Virus record (IMG/VR): IMGVR_UViG_3300044908_000045
Coordinates: 1 to 64,000 of that record
From: a virus
Strand: one strand, 5' to 3'
Length of the DNA: 64,000 nt
Each line of letters begins with the position of its first letter. The first letter of the stretch is position 1. The translations under genes were made by a program, and so were the position numbers. The notes below the pieces were generated by a model, which had not been told where the DNA came from, made no database searches, and was given only the letters and a program-made list of their open reading frames with translations. Shown here one piece after another: positions 27,897 to 37,646 of this stretch.

Positions 27897-28670
27897 GTGC
27901 GCCGGACTATCCTGGCATGGCTATGTCTAGCAGTCGGAGTCATCCTGTATCCTGGCGCCGCGTTCCCAGCGAACATCATGACGCCAAGCCAGGCTCTTGC
28001 TGTAGCCAACGGTGGCACCGGCTGGACCAGCATAACGCCAACGGCGCTGACCAACGCGACAACGGTGACTGTTCCTAGCATCACTAGCCCACAGTATCCA
28101 TTCTTTACGTTGGGCCTGACATCTGTGGTTGGCAGCGTCACGGTCGCCAATCCGACAAGTTTCGCTGCCGGCTCCGGGATACAATTCGTGATTTCCGAGG
28201 ATTCGACTGGCGGCGAGGTGGTGTCTTGGGGTAGCGACTATCAGGTGGTGGGCTCAGTCAGTACGCTGCCGAATGCCAAGACGACGGTGTTTTGTGCGGC
28301 CGACACGTCATCGACGTTGCAGTGTCTCAGTAATTATGGAACTCAAACACCGACGATATCCATCTATACGTCAAACACCACGCCGCTTACGTTGCCTGCC
28401 ACGAACAATCTAAGGGAGGAGATTAAGCAGGGATCGCCGGCCGCATTGGTCGTAAATCTAAACGCGATCGGGTTGTTCGCTGGCTTCACGCAATGCGTGA
28501 AGGATTACACGAATAATTTTGCAACCAACAACGCTACCATAAAAACATCCGACAGTTCCACTATTGATGGTATAGCTGGAGCGACCGGGTATGTTATGAA
28601 CCAGACTCATCAGTCTGAGTGTTTCGTCTATGATGGGTCCACCAATTGGATGGTTGGCGGTGGGGGCTAA
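27897..28670 (+). CDS. signal-peptide-bearing fibre-like protein, paralogue B
   Basis: 257 aa, GTG start. Signal peptide (RRTILAWLCLAVGVILYPGA..AFP|AN) then IMTPSQALAVANGGTGW, paralleling the previous gene. The C-terminal CVKDYTNNFATNNATIKTS and STIDGIAGATGYVMN are clear counterparts of paralogue A. Tandem duplication with divergence of the middle. Confidence 0.7.
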   Translation: MRRTILAWLCLAVGVILYPGAAFPANIMTPSQALAVANGGTGWTSITPTALTNATTVTVPSITSPQYPFFTLGLTSVVGSVTVANPTSFAAGSGIQFVISEDSTGGEVVSWGSDYQVVGSVSTLPNAKTTVFCAADTSSTLQCLSNYGTQTPTISIYTSNTTPLTLPATNNLREEIKQGSPAALVVNLNAIGLFAGFTQCVKDYTNNFATNNATIKTSDSSTIDGIAGATGYVMNQTHQSECFVYDGSTNWMVGGGG

Positions 28671-29216
28671 ATGAGAGGTTCCCGAGCTGCCCTTCTGGCT
28701 GGGGTGTCGCTGGTGGCGCTGGCTAGTCCAGCCGCCGCATATAACGACCCGCAGACCGGAGTTATCCTAAACGACGCGAGCAACCGCGAGTACGCCGTCA
28801 GCACGAGCGAGCTTGATTCGACGACGACGACACCGGCGGTGATCACTGGCCTGTCCATTCCGCTGACGGCAGGCAAGACTTATTCGTGCCTCGGACATGT
28901 CGTCCTCACGAACCCGAACACGACTGCCGGTGCCAAGGTCGCGCTGGTCGCGACCGCCGGCCTGTCGGCTACTAGTATGAGTTATTCGGTTTTGGGGTAT
29001 AATGGCACAACCTTAAATGTAAATCCGACCGCAGCGACTTCATTGGGTACTTACGAAGGGTCTGGGGCATTATATACAGATTTTTATATTACAGGGTCCA
29101 TTGTTGTTAATGCTGGCGGCACGATCAATGTCTATGGAGAACAGAATGCGCAGTACACAACAACCGCAACCAAATTTTTGATCAACTCAAATCTGTCGTG
29201 CGTCAGAGTGAATTGA
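28671..29216 (+). CDS. secreted beta-sandwich protein
   Basis: 181 aa, ATG directly abutting the previous stop. Signal peptide MRGSRAALLAGVSLVALASP then AAA|YN. The mature part alternates Thr/Ala/Val strands with one Cys near each end, consistent with a single beta-sandwich carbohydrate-binding or spike domain. Stop overlaps the next start. Confidence 0.7.
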   Translation: MRGSRAALLAGVSLVALASPAAAYNDPQTGVILNDASNREYAVSTSELDSTTTTPAVITGLSIPLTAGKTYSCLGHVVLTNPNTTAGAKVALVATAGLSATSMSYSVLGYNGTTLNVNPTAATSLGTYEGSGALYTDFYITGSIVVNAGGTINVYGEQNAQYTTTATKFLINSNLSCVRVN

Positions 29217-29944
29217 TGATCCTTACCTGTCCGTCAGCATCGCATCTGTTCATTGCGATCCCGTCCTACGATTTTCACCCAGCGGCATCGACATTGGTGT
29301 CTGTCTGCCGAGCGGTTGGTGCGTTTTGCGACGCAAAGATTTCCTGGACGATCAAAGTCGAGCCGCAGAATGCTTACGTCGATGACGTGCGAAATATCCT
29401 AGCCACGCAATTTCTTGATTCGCCGGCAACCGATCTCTTGTTCGTCGATCAGGATGTCGCTGCGCGTGAAGAAGACTTTCTGAAAGTCGCTCTGATTGAA
29501 CGACCGCTTGCGGGGGGCGCATACCCCAAGAAGACCGAAGACTTGCAATTCACCGTTGGGCTGGAGCCCGGTCTGCATCAGCTCAACGACGATGGCACGC
29601 TCGACGTAGAGTATCTACCTACAGGATTTCTCCGCATCAATCGGGCGGTTTTTCAGTCGATGCCAGTTGAGACATACGAAGACAGTGATGGCACCCGAAT
29701 CTTTGATTTCTTCCAATCGGGACGCAAAGTTGTGAACGGTCGGCGCCGTCACGTCACTGAGGATGTCGACTTCTGCCGGCGTTGGGCCGCTCTTGGTGGA
29801 AAGGTCAGCTTTATCCCGAACATGACATTCGACCACATCGGTCTGCGGTCCTTTTCGGGCAACTGGGCGACATGGCAGGCGGAGCAGCGCCGTAACGCTG
29901 AGGCTGGTCTTGTGCCGCCGCCGCTGTTAAAACATACGCCTTGA
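29216..29944 (+). CDS. GT-A-type glycosyltransferase-like protein
   Basis: 242 aa from the ATG at 29216 (TGATG overlap). HLFIAIPSYDFHPAASTLVS opens a Rossmann-like strand-helix; DLLFVDQDVAAR near residue 76 has the D-x-D of metal-dependent GT-A enzymes; RPLAGGAYPKK and EYLPTGFLRINRAVF follow the pattern of phage proteins of this type. EDVDFCRRW near residue 184 could be the acceptor-site acidic motif. It may glycosylate a virion protein or host polysaccharide. Confidence 0.72.
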   Translation: MILTCPSASHLFIAIPSYDFHPAASTLVSVCRAVGAFCDAKISWTIKVEPQNAYVDDVRNILATQFLDSPATDLLFVDQDVAAREEDFLKVALIERPLAGGAYPKKTEDLQFTVGLEPGLHQLNDDGTLDVEYLPTGFLRINRAVFQSMPVETYEDSDGTRIFDFFQSGRKVVNGRRRHVTEDVDFCRRWAALGGKVSFIPNMTFDHIGLRSFSGNWATWQAEQRRNAEAGLVPPPLLKHTP

Positions 29945-29959
29945 TATCTGAGGTCAGAA

Positions 29960-30235
29960 ATGCCAAGCGAATCGGGGTTGACCATCTGCTGTGGTAGCTG
30001 CCCTTTTTACGTGACGACCAACGAGGAAATGGGGCTTTGCCACGAAGGCCCAGGGCAGGTGGTCGCCATGACGACACCGCAGGACGCTTTGGGGCGTTCT
30101 ACATTCAGCACGCATACGGTGCTGCCGCCAAAAAAATTCACCGATTGGTGCGGGCGCCATCCGCTGTTCTCGTTACAGCACAATGTGCTGCCGTTGGATC
30201 GGCGATTGGTGGCCGATGCGGAAGGCACCAGCTGA
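29960..30235 (+). CDS. small cysteine-containing phage protein
   Basis: 91 aa, ATG after TGAGGT. CCGSCPFY near residue 10, C27 and C64 make a possible four-cysteine metal site. C-terminal half is polar. Stop overlaps the next start (TGATG). No family recognised. Confidence 0.68.
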   Translation: MPSESGLTICCGSCPFYVTTNEEMGLCHEGPGQVVAMTTPQDALGRSTFSTHTVLPPKKFTDWCGRHPLFSLQHNVLPLDRRLVADAEGTS

Positions 30236-30429
30236 TGGCTGGGCGCGCGCAGTTCCATTTGTTTCGCCGTTACGGTCTTGACCCAGCCAAATTGCGCGAG
30301 GCGGTGCAAAGCGACCCCGCAGTGCGGGAGGAGGCAGAGACCGAACTTGCTGCGGTCGCCGAAATCCCGCAGGATCGCAGCAACGTCGCGCACCAGTACG
30401 CTCAGATTCTGAGGGAGGCGTTGGCCTAA
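30235..30429 (+). CDS. small helical phage protein
   Basis: 64 aa coupled to the previous gene. Acidic helices with AVREEAETELAAVAEI; no motif. Possibly a chaperone or connector for the following virion gene. Confidence 0.62.
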   Translation: MAGRAQFHLFRRYGLDPAKLREAVQSDPAVREEAETELAAVAEIPQDRSNVAHQYAQILREALA

Positions 30430-30430
30430 A

Positions 30431-31405
30431 GTGCCGATAAAATCGCAATCTCAGCGAGGTCTTTTTTATGCGACAGCAGAGGGTGCACATACTGGCGTGC
30501 CGCTCTCTGTCGCTAAGGAATTCATCGCCAGTGACTACCCTGGAAAATTGCCGCAGCATGTGCGTCCCAAACGCGCTGATGGCGGGATGGCAAACGACAA
30601 CGATCCCGTCAGCAATGCGCTCGCCCTGCTGAGGCAGTTGCCGGCGTCATCAACTGGCGACCTCGCTAAACAGGCTGGAACCGCAGATCGTCCGCCACCG
30701 CAGCGACCGCCACTCGATCCCAGCGATCCTGTTCAGGCCGCGCTGCTGATGACGCGCCAGCACTTTGCGTTCGGCGGCGTGACACCAGAGATCCCTTCCT
30801 TTGAGAAGGCGGAGATGCGCAATATTGCGGATGATGGCGGTTTCAGCGCTGGATATGGCGGCGGCAGAACAGACAAAAATAATATAAACGTCGGTGCAGG
30901 GGCCTACATTTTACCGAGCGACCTCGTTGCTGGTCTCGGCGAAGGCAATAGTTTAGCTGGTGCCAAAGTATGGGATGCGATCTTGCATTCTGGTGGGCCG
31001 CACGGCATCGAAGCCCCGCAGACGCATCCTCGTACTGGCCCAGGGATACCGCGCCCCCCTAGTGATCCCGAGCTCGCCAAAGGAATGTTTGAAGGGGCGG
31101 ATTCCGCTCCAATTGCGCCAACGTTGGCCGATGGCGGAAAATCAGATGAGGGTCCAGAAGAAGGCAAGGTGCCGATCGCCATGGCGGACGGTGAGATTGT
31201 GGTGACGCCGGCTGACGTGGCGAGGATCGGCGCACATTATTTCCCCGCGAACAGGACGCGGACACGGAGAGCACTGATAAAACACGGACATCGATTGCTT
31301 GACTCCTTCGTCAAAGAAGTCCGTGGACGCACGATCAAACAACTGAAGGAACTGCCCGGTCCTGCCGGCTCAACAGATCCGAAAGTTGGCCACACGAAAC
31401 ATTAG
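30431..31405 (+). CDS. virion-associated protein
   Basis: 324 aa, GTG start one base after the previous stop. N-terminal IKSQSQRGLFYATAEGAH is common at the start of phage head-associated proteins. Gly/Pro-rich centre; near residue 250 MADGEIVVTPADVARIGAHY, then ALIKHGHRLLDSFVKEVRGRTIKQL, a conserved C-terminal cassette of podovirus internal proteins. Structural role by context and motif. Confidence 0.75.
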   Translation: MPIKSQSQRGLFYATAEGAHTGVPLSVAKEFIASDYPGKLPQHVRPKRADGGMANDNDPVSNALALLRQLPASSTGDLAKQAGTADRPPPQRPPLDPSDPVQAALLMTRQHFAFGGVTPEIPSFEKAEMRNIADDGGFSAGYGGGRTDKNNINVGAGAYILPSDLVAGLGEGNSLAGAKVWDAILHSGGPHGIEAPQTHPRTGPGIPRPPSDPELAKGMFEGADSAPIAPTLADGGKSDEGPEEGKVPIAMADGEIVVTPADVARIGAHYFPANRTRTRRALIKHGHRLLDSFVKEVRGRTIKQLKELPGPAGSTDPKVGHTKH

Positions 31406-31974
31406 TCGAGCCATGCCCAAGAAAGCCGCTTGATGATCTGCCTCACTGAGGATCGCCTGACGCCGAACAGCCGACCAATAGCGGCATTATCCAAGCCAGA
31501 TGCCGAAAGCTTTCTGATCTCGCGGACCTGTTCCTCGCAGAGTTTGCCTTGATGCGCTGCGGTTCCCCTATTCGTGCGCCCGTGCTCGATCATGTCGGCT
31601 GCGTTTTCTTGGTGTGTCGCCCACCGCAGATTTGTCCATACATTATTCGATCGGCTTCCATCTCTGTGCGCCACCTCATGATCTGGCGATGGCGGTGGTC
31701 CACGAAACGCTATGCATACGAGAGTGTGAACATTGATGTCTTTTTTACTGCCGCCGCGCGCGTGCAGAGTGACGTGGGGATAGCCAGTTCTCTTATTGAT
31801 GCCGGGCGTAAGCACCGTCCCAGCCCGTTGCCGAGGGTAGAGTTTACCATTTTTGGCATTGCGCCACAGCGCATCTCGACATCGTCGAACGCGACCCAGG
31901 CTGCTGATCTCGTAGTCAGGCCAGTCAACAATCTGCCGCCATTCCTCGAATGGGAGTACAAGCTGGTCAGCCAT
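31402..31974 (-). CDS. NUMOD4-HNH homing endonuclease on the opposite strand
   Basis: 190 aa from the ATG at 31974 (a longer frame to 32139 lacks a start site). FEEWRQIVDWPDYEISSLGR is a NUMOD4 DNA-binding motif. The HNH part has the HTLVCIAF..DHEVAHRDGSRSNN..NLRWATHQEN pattern of group-I-intron-type HNH enzymes, with catalytic His in place. The C-terminal LDNAAIGRLFGVRRSSVRQI is a helix-turn-helix. It converges on the virion gene, overlapping its stop by four bases, and separates it from the GNAT pair. Confidence 0.88.
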   Translation of the reverse strand: MADQLVLPFEEWRQIVDWPDYEISSLGRVRRCRDALWRNAKNGKLYPRQRAGTVLTPGINKRTGYPHVTLHARGGSKKDINVHTLVCIAFRGPPPSPDHEVAHRDGSRSNNVWTNLRWATHQENAADMIEHGRTNRGTAAHQGKLCEEQVREIRKLSASGLDNAAIGRLFGVRRSSVRQIIKRLSWAWLD

Positions 31975-32072
31975 ATCGCCCGCCTCTGGCGGTACCTGGC
32001 AAGGATCGCGAGGCGGCTCGTAACTGCCTCGCGATCCGATCATTATGTCATGGAAACAGTGCGTTGACCACA

Positions 32073-32600
32073 ATGCTTGGTCTGCCTCCGCCAGTTCGCA
32101 TTCCTCGTCAGCGTCCCGCGCAACGACCGCCGCGCCCATTCTCGGATGTCAAGATGGCGACGGCGGATGACGCTGACGATCTGATTTGGTTCCTGCGCTC
32201 GGTCGCTGATGAGATAGACGGGGGTGCCGCCGAGGACGATTTGATGACGGCGATGGCCACGCAGTTGGCGTGCCGTGACGGTGGGATGGCGTTGATCGTG
32301 CGCGGATCGCGCGGCATTGAGGCGAGCATGGGGATCGTGTTTCTCCGACCGCTGTTGTCGCGAAATTACTTTCTGCACACGGTCTGGCGAGTTGTGGCCC
32401 CAGAGGCGCGGATGACGGGGCATGCCAAATCGCTACTGGTCGAGGCCCGCAAATACGCCGACGGGATCGGACGGCGGCTGCAAAACATCGAGTACGCTGC
32501 CGAGATCGATGCCCCGACAATCAGGCTTTGCACCCGCCATTTGAAAATCAGCGGCGCGGTTTTTTCGCACATACCAGAAAATGCCAGTCCGCCTGGCTGA
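32073..32600 (+). CDS. GNAT-type acetyltransferase-like protein 1
   Basis: 175 aa from the ATG at 32073. After 28 residues of Pro/Arg-rich tail, MATADDADDLIWFLRSVADE and the later WRVVAPEARMTGHAKSLLVE and IEYAAEIDAP segments match the fold order of GNAT proteins; the Q/R-x-x-G-x-G/A acetyl-CoA loop is degenerate (RMTGHA). It may have lost activity. The next gene is a second GNAT-like protein overlapping it by 20 bases; phages often carry such pairs next to internal virion genes. Confidence 0.7.
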   Translation: MLGLPPPVRIPRQRPAQRPPRPFSDVKMATADDADDLIWFLRSVADEIDGGAAEDDLMTAMATQLACRDGGMALIVRGSRGIEASMGIVFLRPLLSRNYFLHTVWRVVAPEARMTGHAKSLLVEARKYADGIGRRLQNIEYAAEIDAPTIRLCTRHLKISGAVFSHIPENASPPG

Positions 32601-33045
32601 GCCAGCGGACGAGGAACCGCTCTTTGCGTTGCTGATGTCGCTCGCGGCGGATAACAACTCTTTTGGTGACGAACTCGACGAACGCCGCATCCGTGAGCAC
32701 ATCCAGCTTGGCACTAAGCGACGCGGCGGATTGCATGGGGTGATTGATGGCGATGACGAATTGGCGGCCAGTATCGGGATCATCTGGGACCGCTGGTGGT
32801 ATGCCAAGCAGTATATGCTATCGCAGATTTGGTTGTTTGTGAGACCGGCGTATCGGCATTTCCCCTACGAGCGAGAGTTGATCGAATGGGCTAAGCAGAA
32901 GCGGCGGCAGATCGAGGCGGGGGCGGGACAAAAGGTACCGTTAGCTCACACAGTGATCTCGCAGACGCGGCTCCCTACCAAGCTCAGACTGTGGCGCAGG
33001 CGGTCAGGCAGTGAGATGATCGGCGGGGTATTCCTGATTCGCTGA
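32581..33045 (+). CDS. GNAT-type acetyltransferase-like protein 2
   Basis: 154 aa, starting MPVRLAEPADEEPLFALL, a classic GNAT first strand and helix. The acetyl-CoA strand SQIWLFVRPAYRHFPYERELI follows with a weak loop motif. Overlaps the previous gene. The substrate is unknown; modification of a host protein or virion component is possible. Confidence 0.75.
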   Translation: MPVRLAEPADEEPLFALLMSLAADNNSFGDELDERRIREHIQLGTKRRGGLHGVIDGDDELAASIGIIWDRWWYAKQYMLSQIWLFVRPAYRHFPYERELIEWAKQKRRQIEAGAGQKVPLAHTVISQTRLPTKLRLWRRRSGSEMIGGVFLIR

Positions 33046-33137
33046 GAATTATGGTACTGTGCTGCGTTCCCCGTGTCTGGGAGCCTTGACCCAAGTCTGA
33101 GCGCCGCCCCGTTCAGCCGGGCTCCGGCAGCGCGGCG

Positions 33138-36100
33138 ATGGGAAAATCTTCGGGCGGCACAAATACCGTAGAAACACAAAGCGCACCTCCAGCTCAGTTC
33201 CTCAATGCCTATTCGGGGGCGGTCAGCAATGCGCAGAATCTGGCGGCGCAGCCCTATCAGCAATATTCTGGCTCTCTGCTGGCCCCGCTCAACAATGAGC
33301 AATTGAACGCCGCTTACAACGCGCCGAGCCTTTCCAGCAACGCAACGCCGTATCTCAATGAGGCGCAGCAGTATTTTCAAAATGCGGCGACGCCGATTAC
33401 CGCAACGCCGTTTTCAACATCACAAGTCAACCAATATCTGTCGCCGTACACCCAGGACGTTACGTCGTCGCTGCAAAATTTGTTCAATCAGCAGAATGCG
33501 ACGCAGTTGAGCCAAGTGCAGGGTAATGCTGCGGCACAAGGTGCCTTTGGCGGTGACCGTGAAGCGGTGGCGGCGGCACAGACGGCAGGGCAGCAGCAGG
33601 CTCAAGAAGCGCCAGTTCTCGCGCAAAACCTACAGACTGGCTACAACACGGCGCTTGGCGAATTCAATGCACAACAGCAGGCAAACCTGCAAGCGCAGCA
33701 AGCCACTGGCTGGCTACAGCAAGGTGCCGGGTATGGTGTCGGCAATCTTGGCCAAGAAAATTACAACATTGGCCAGGGAACGCTTGGCACCGAGGCGAGT
33801 CTCGGTGGTCTCCTCCAGCAACAAGCGCAGGAGGGACTCAATATCCCCTACGAGCAGTTCATCGCTCAGCAATCTTACCCGTACCAAGAGGCAGGATGGG
33901 AGGCCAACATCGCCGAGGGGCTGGGCGGGGCATCGGGGGGCACATCGTCAACGCAATATCCGGGGCCAAGCGCACTGTCACAGGTTGCTGGGTTGGGGTT
34001 GACGGGAACCGGCATCCTGGGCGCGACGGGAGCATTTGGGTCGGGCGGCTATCTTACTGGCGCTGGCGGGCTGGCCGACGAATTGCTCGGCAATGCTGGC
34101 AGCTTTGCGCCCGCCGCTGGCGCAGCGAGTGATGCTGCGCTCGCGCTCGGTCCAGAACTTGCCACTGCCACCGACTTCTCAGGGGGGCTCGCGGGCGCTG
34201 GGGCGGCGATTCTGGGTGCGCCTGTAGGCGTTAGGACGGGGGGGCGTATCCCGCGCCAAGACGGAGGCGGCAGCAATTCATCCGCCGCTCCGACGCCTAC
34301 CTCGAACGCATTGCAGAGTTTGCTGGTCAATCAGTTGCTCTACGGGGGCGGCTCGGGCGGCGATTACGCGGCGGGAGGCAGGATCAGACGGCAAGCGGGT
34401 GGCCCGCTGAGCACGCCGTATTCGGGTCTGACGATCCCTGGCATGCCCACATTGCAATCGGCGATGGGGCAGGCGAACGCGCCGCAAGGACCGCAGCCGT
34501 CGCAGCCGCCAAATCTGTCGAGCGGCTATATTCCAACGCCGCCGCCATCGGCGGGGGGGCGCGGGATACCGACTGGGGCTGGCGCTGGGATGCAGCAGCA
34601 ACAGCAACAGCCGGTCATGCAGGCATTGCAGACCCTCCAAGCACTGAAGGGTCTGAAAGGGCTGTTCCCTGGCGATTCCTCCGACACGCCTGCGGCTTCG
34701 GCAGGCGGTGCCGTGACGCTGGGCACGCCATACCAAGGCTTCGATGACGGCGGTGCCGCCATACAGCAGGCGGGGCAATCCGGGACTGGCGGGGGCACCC
34801 CGTTATCGCAGGGGTTGCTACAGCAATATCTACAGATGCCGCTGGAGCAGTTGCAGGAACTGGCGCAACGCGCGCCGCCGACAACCCCGCAGGGTCAGTC
34901 GATCCAGCGTGCTCTGCAATTGAAGCACATGAACCCCGGATCGGGGATTGGAGGGGCTGGTGCACCGCAGCCGCCCGCATCACCGCAGGGTCTCGCCGCG
35001 ACTCCAGCGCCGACTGGCCCTGCGACCTCAGGACTTTCCCCAGTGTTGGCGGCGAATTGGAAAGGCGGCCGCATCGGGCGTCAAGAGGGCGGCGATATTC
35101 CAGGACTCTCGGTTTCGGCGGATTCAGCCTTCGCGCAGCCGCAGTCGCCAGACGTGGACATTCCCGGCGTCTCGATCGCGACGGCGCCGAACGCGCAAGT
35201 CGTGACCCAGAAAGGTGATGAGCCACCGCAAAAGGCTGCGCCGCAGATGGTCCCTGGCGGGGCTGGGCTTGCTGCGCCGCCAAAAGCCAATGCCTCGCCG
35301 CAGTTATTTGCGCCGCCATCATTGGCAAACCCAGTGCCATCAGCGGGCAGCGGTTCGCCGCCCATGAGCTACAACGATTACGTCAATAATTACACTCCGA
35401 AAGAAGTAGCGACTGGCCAAGCCCCGAAAGGGCAGGCTGATGACAATAGCGGCGGTGAACGCAGTAACGGTCTGTCAGCAGGCTTGCCGGACGCCAAGAG
35501 CATCGGGGTTAATCCGCTAGTCTACAACTATCTGGTTGACCACGTTGCCCCCAGAGAATCGCGTGGTAATCCCAATGCGCTCTACGGTGGTGGCAGTTTT
35601 ACCGATATGTCGCAGCACCCAGCCGACGCTGGTTGGAAGGGCGGCACGGGACCTACTGGGCAACCCACCAGCGCTGCCGGGCTTCTGCAGGACGAGAAAG
35701 ACACTTGGCATCGCATCCAGCTGGCGACCGGGGTTTCTGACTTCTCCCCGGCATCGCAGATCAAGGGCAATGCGTGGTTGGCGCAGCAGACGTATCACGA
35801 CCGCACTGGTCGCGATCTCGCGACCGATCTCGCGGCGGGGAAAACCGCACAGGTTGACCAAGCGCTATCAGGCCAGTGGCCGTCACTGGCATCAAAACAG
35901 GGCGGCAAGCCCTCGTTGGCGAATGGTCCGCAGCTTGGCACTGGGGCGGGCTCTGGTCCGGCGCTGACCGCGCCATTCTCGCAGGAGAGCGGCGCGGGTG
36001 GGGGAGGCGGACTGGACTTGAGCCAGTTGTCCAGACTGACGGGAACTCAGCGCACGGCAACAGGCGACTTCTATTCAAGCCCGTGGATGCCGCTGATTGC

Positions 36101-37646
36101 AGCGGGGGCGGGTATGCTGGCATCGCGGTCGCCATACCCAGGCGTGGCCCTTGGGGAGGGCTTAGAGACGGGGCTCAAGACGCTCGGTAGTCAGCAGTCC
36201 GAGATTCCAGAGAACCAGCTGCGAGAGGCCCAAGCGCAGACTGCGCAGATTACCAATGCGCTGTTGCCAATCCAGATGCAGGCGTTGGCGGGTGGTCAAG
36301 CAGCGCCATCGGGCGGTCCGTTAGGACAGCCTGGCGGCACAGCAGGCACGGGCGGAGCGGGACCTGCTGCGGTGACAGGAAGCCCAGCATCGGCGGCTGG
36401 AGCCACGCCTTCGGGCGGCCCACCCCTAACCCCCGGCACCGTGCAGGGCGCAAGCGGCATGCCTGAACCGGCCAATATGGGTCAAAACCCACAGTTCGCG
36501 GGGCTGGACAGCCAGTATCAGGCGATCGGCGCACAGATAGCGCAGTTGAAGCGGATCATTCCGCTGTACCCGCAGCACGCGCCAGAACTGACCGCGTCGC
36601 TGGCGAGCCAGATGGACAACTACACCAAGTTGATGCTCGGCGACCCCCGGATGCAGGCGCAGGCCGAGGCAATGAAGGACTGGGCGGCAGTGGCGCCGAA
36701 GGCAGTGCAGGCCGAGAATGAGGCGGAGTCTCGATACAACAACACAGCAACGCGAGGCCCGCCAGGCAGCTATATGTATAGAGGCAGTCAGGTGGTTGGC
36801 GCGACTCCGACCGTGCGCACAGTCACCGATCCGGGTAGCGGGGCTAAGTCGGAGCAATTCTTTGCGCCGCCGCTGCCTGGGCAACAGGGCGCATCACCCG
36901 CAACGCAGCAGGGGCCAGCAGCAACCCAATCGCCAGCGGGGGCCGGCGCCCCGGCTGAGGATGGCGCGCTGGGCAAGTCTTGGCAGACCGAACTTGGCCC
37001 TGGGCAGAAAGTATCTCTGGAGGATCGCGCTAAAATTGAGCAGGCCGGACGAGAGGAGACGCTGAAAGAAGCGCAGTCGGCGCAAAACCAACAGTCCACC
37101 CTGAACGTGATGAAAGACAACGCAGCCAATATTTATACTGGCCCTGGAGCAAGCTACGTCGGCGACTTTAATAGAATTGCCCGGCTGGTAGACCCAGCCT
37201 ACGATGATACTGTGGCGGCCCGCGAAAGCTTCATGAAGAACGGCGGGCAGTTGATCCGGCAGGCGACCCGCGAATTGTCACCGCGTGCGGCATTCCAAGA
37301 AGTGCGATTTGTCCAGTCCACGCTGCCGAACCCAGATATGTCCCCGAAGGGACTGAATGCGGTCATTGGCGAACTGCAGGGTCTGAACGATTACAAAATC
37401 GCCAAGGCGAATGCTCAAGCGCAGTGGGAAACGGAACACGGCGGCGTTGGTCATGTTGAGGGATTTGAAAGCGACTGGCAGGCGAAAGCGCCAGTGACCC
37501 CATACACCTTCATCATTTCGCGGATGCCGCAGAACGAACGGCAAGAGTTATTTGGCAGAATGGCCACGACCGATGAGGGTCGGGCGCAATTACAGCGCTT
37601 TGCTCAAGAGCGCCAAACTGCAACAGCGAACGGGTGGACCCAGTGA
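33138..37646 (+). CDS. 1502-aa internal virion protein with GH104-like muramidase segment
   Basis: Low-complexity Gln/Ala/Gly-rich N-terminal half (about 1-700) with coiled and Pro-rich regions and repeated R-I-x-R-Q-x-G-G elements. Residues about 790-930 (VDHVAPRESRGNPNALYGGG, then HPADAGW, TSAAGLLQDEKDTW, then LATGVSDFSPASQ and GNAWLAQQTY) follow the order of lambda-type lysozymes/GH104 transglycosylases, with the Glu of PRESRGN as likely catalytic residue. The C-terminal third is helical. Best explained as an ejection protein that opens peptidoglycan during DNA entry. Stop coupled to the next gene (GTGA). Confidence 0.78.
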   Translation: MGKSSGGTNTVETQSAPPAQFLNAYSGAVSNAQNLAAQPYQQYSGSLLAPLNNEQLNAAYNAPSLSSNATPYLNEAQQYFQNAATPITATPFSTSQVNQYLSPYTQDVTSSLQNLFNQQNATQLSQVQGNAAAQGAFGGDREAVAAAQTAGQQQAQEAPVLAQNLQTGYNTALGEFNAQQQANLQAQQATGWLQQGAGYGVGNLGQENYNIGQGTLGTEASLGGLLQQQAQEGLNIPYEQFIAQQSYPYQEAGWEANIAEGLGGASGGTSSTQYPGPSALSQVAGLGLTGTGILGATGAFGSGGYLTGAGGLADELLGNAGSFAPAAGAASDAALALGPELATATDFSGGLAGAGAAILGAPVGVRTGGRIPRQDGGGSNSSAAPTPTSNALQSLLVNQLLYGGGSGGDYAAGGRIRRQAGGPLSTPYSGLTIPGMPTLQSAMGQANAPQGPQPSQPPNLSSGYIPTPPPSAGGRGIPTGAGAGMQQQQQQPVMQALQTLQALKGLKGLFPGDSSDTPAASAGGAVTLGTPYQGFDDGGAAIQQAGQSGTGGGTPLSQGLLQQYLQMPLEQLQELAQRAPPTTPQGQSIQRALQLKHMNPGSGIGGAGAPQPPASPQGLAATPAPTGPATSGLSPVLAANWKGGRIGRQEGGDIPGLSVSADSAFAQPQSPDVDIPGVSIATAPNAQVVTQKGDEPPQKAAPQMVPGGAGLAAPPKANASPQLFAPPSLANPVPSAGSGSPPMSYNDYVNNYTPKEVATGQAPKGQADDNSGGERSNGLSAGLPDAKSIGVNPLVYNYLVDHVAPRESRGNPNALYGGGSFTDMSQHPADAGWKGGTGPTGQPTSAAGLLQDEKDTWHRIQLATGVSDFSPASQIKGNAWLAQQTYHDRTGRDLATDLAAGKTAQVDQALSGQWPSLASKQGGKPSLANGPQLGTGAGSGPALTAPFSQESGAGGGGGLDLSQLSRLTGTQRTATGDFYSSPWMPLIAAGAGMLASRSPYPGVALGEGLETGLKTLGSQQSEIPENQLREAQAQTAQITNALLPIQMQALAGGQAAPSGGPLGQPGGTAGTGGAGPAAVTGSPASAAGATPSGGPPLTPGTVQGASGMPEPANMGQNPQFAGLDSQYQAIGAQIAQLKRIIPLYPQHAPELTASLASQMDNYTKLMLGDPRMQAQAEAMKDWAAVAPKAVQAENEAESRYNNTATRGPPGSYMYRGSQVVGATPTVRTVTDPGSGAKSEQFFAPPLPGQQGASPATQQGPAATQSPAGAGAPAEDGALGKSWQTELGPGQKVSLEDRAKIEQAGREETLKEAQSAQNQQSTLNVMKDNAANIYTGPGASYVGDFNRIARLVDPAYDDTVAARESFMKNGGQLIRQATRELSPRAAFQEVRFVQSTLPNPDMSPKGLNAVIGELQGLNDYKIAKANAQAQWETEHGGVGHVEGFESDWQAKAPVTPYTFIISRMPQNERQELFGRMATTDEGRAQLQRFAQERQTATANGWTQ

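Noticed and set aside
33138-37646. Tape-measure protein
   Set aside because: Length would fit, but the muramidase segment, T7-type tail genes and partner at 37643 favour internal ejection proteins of a podovirus.
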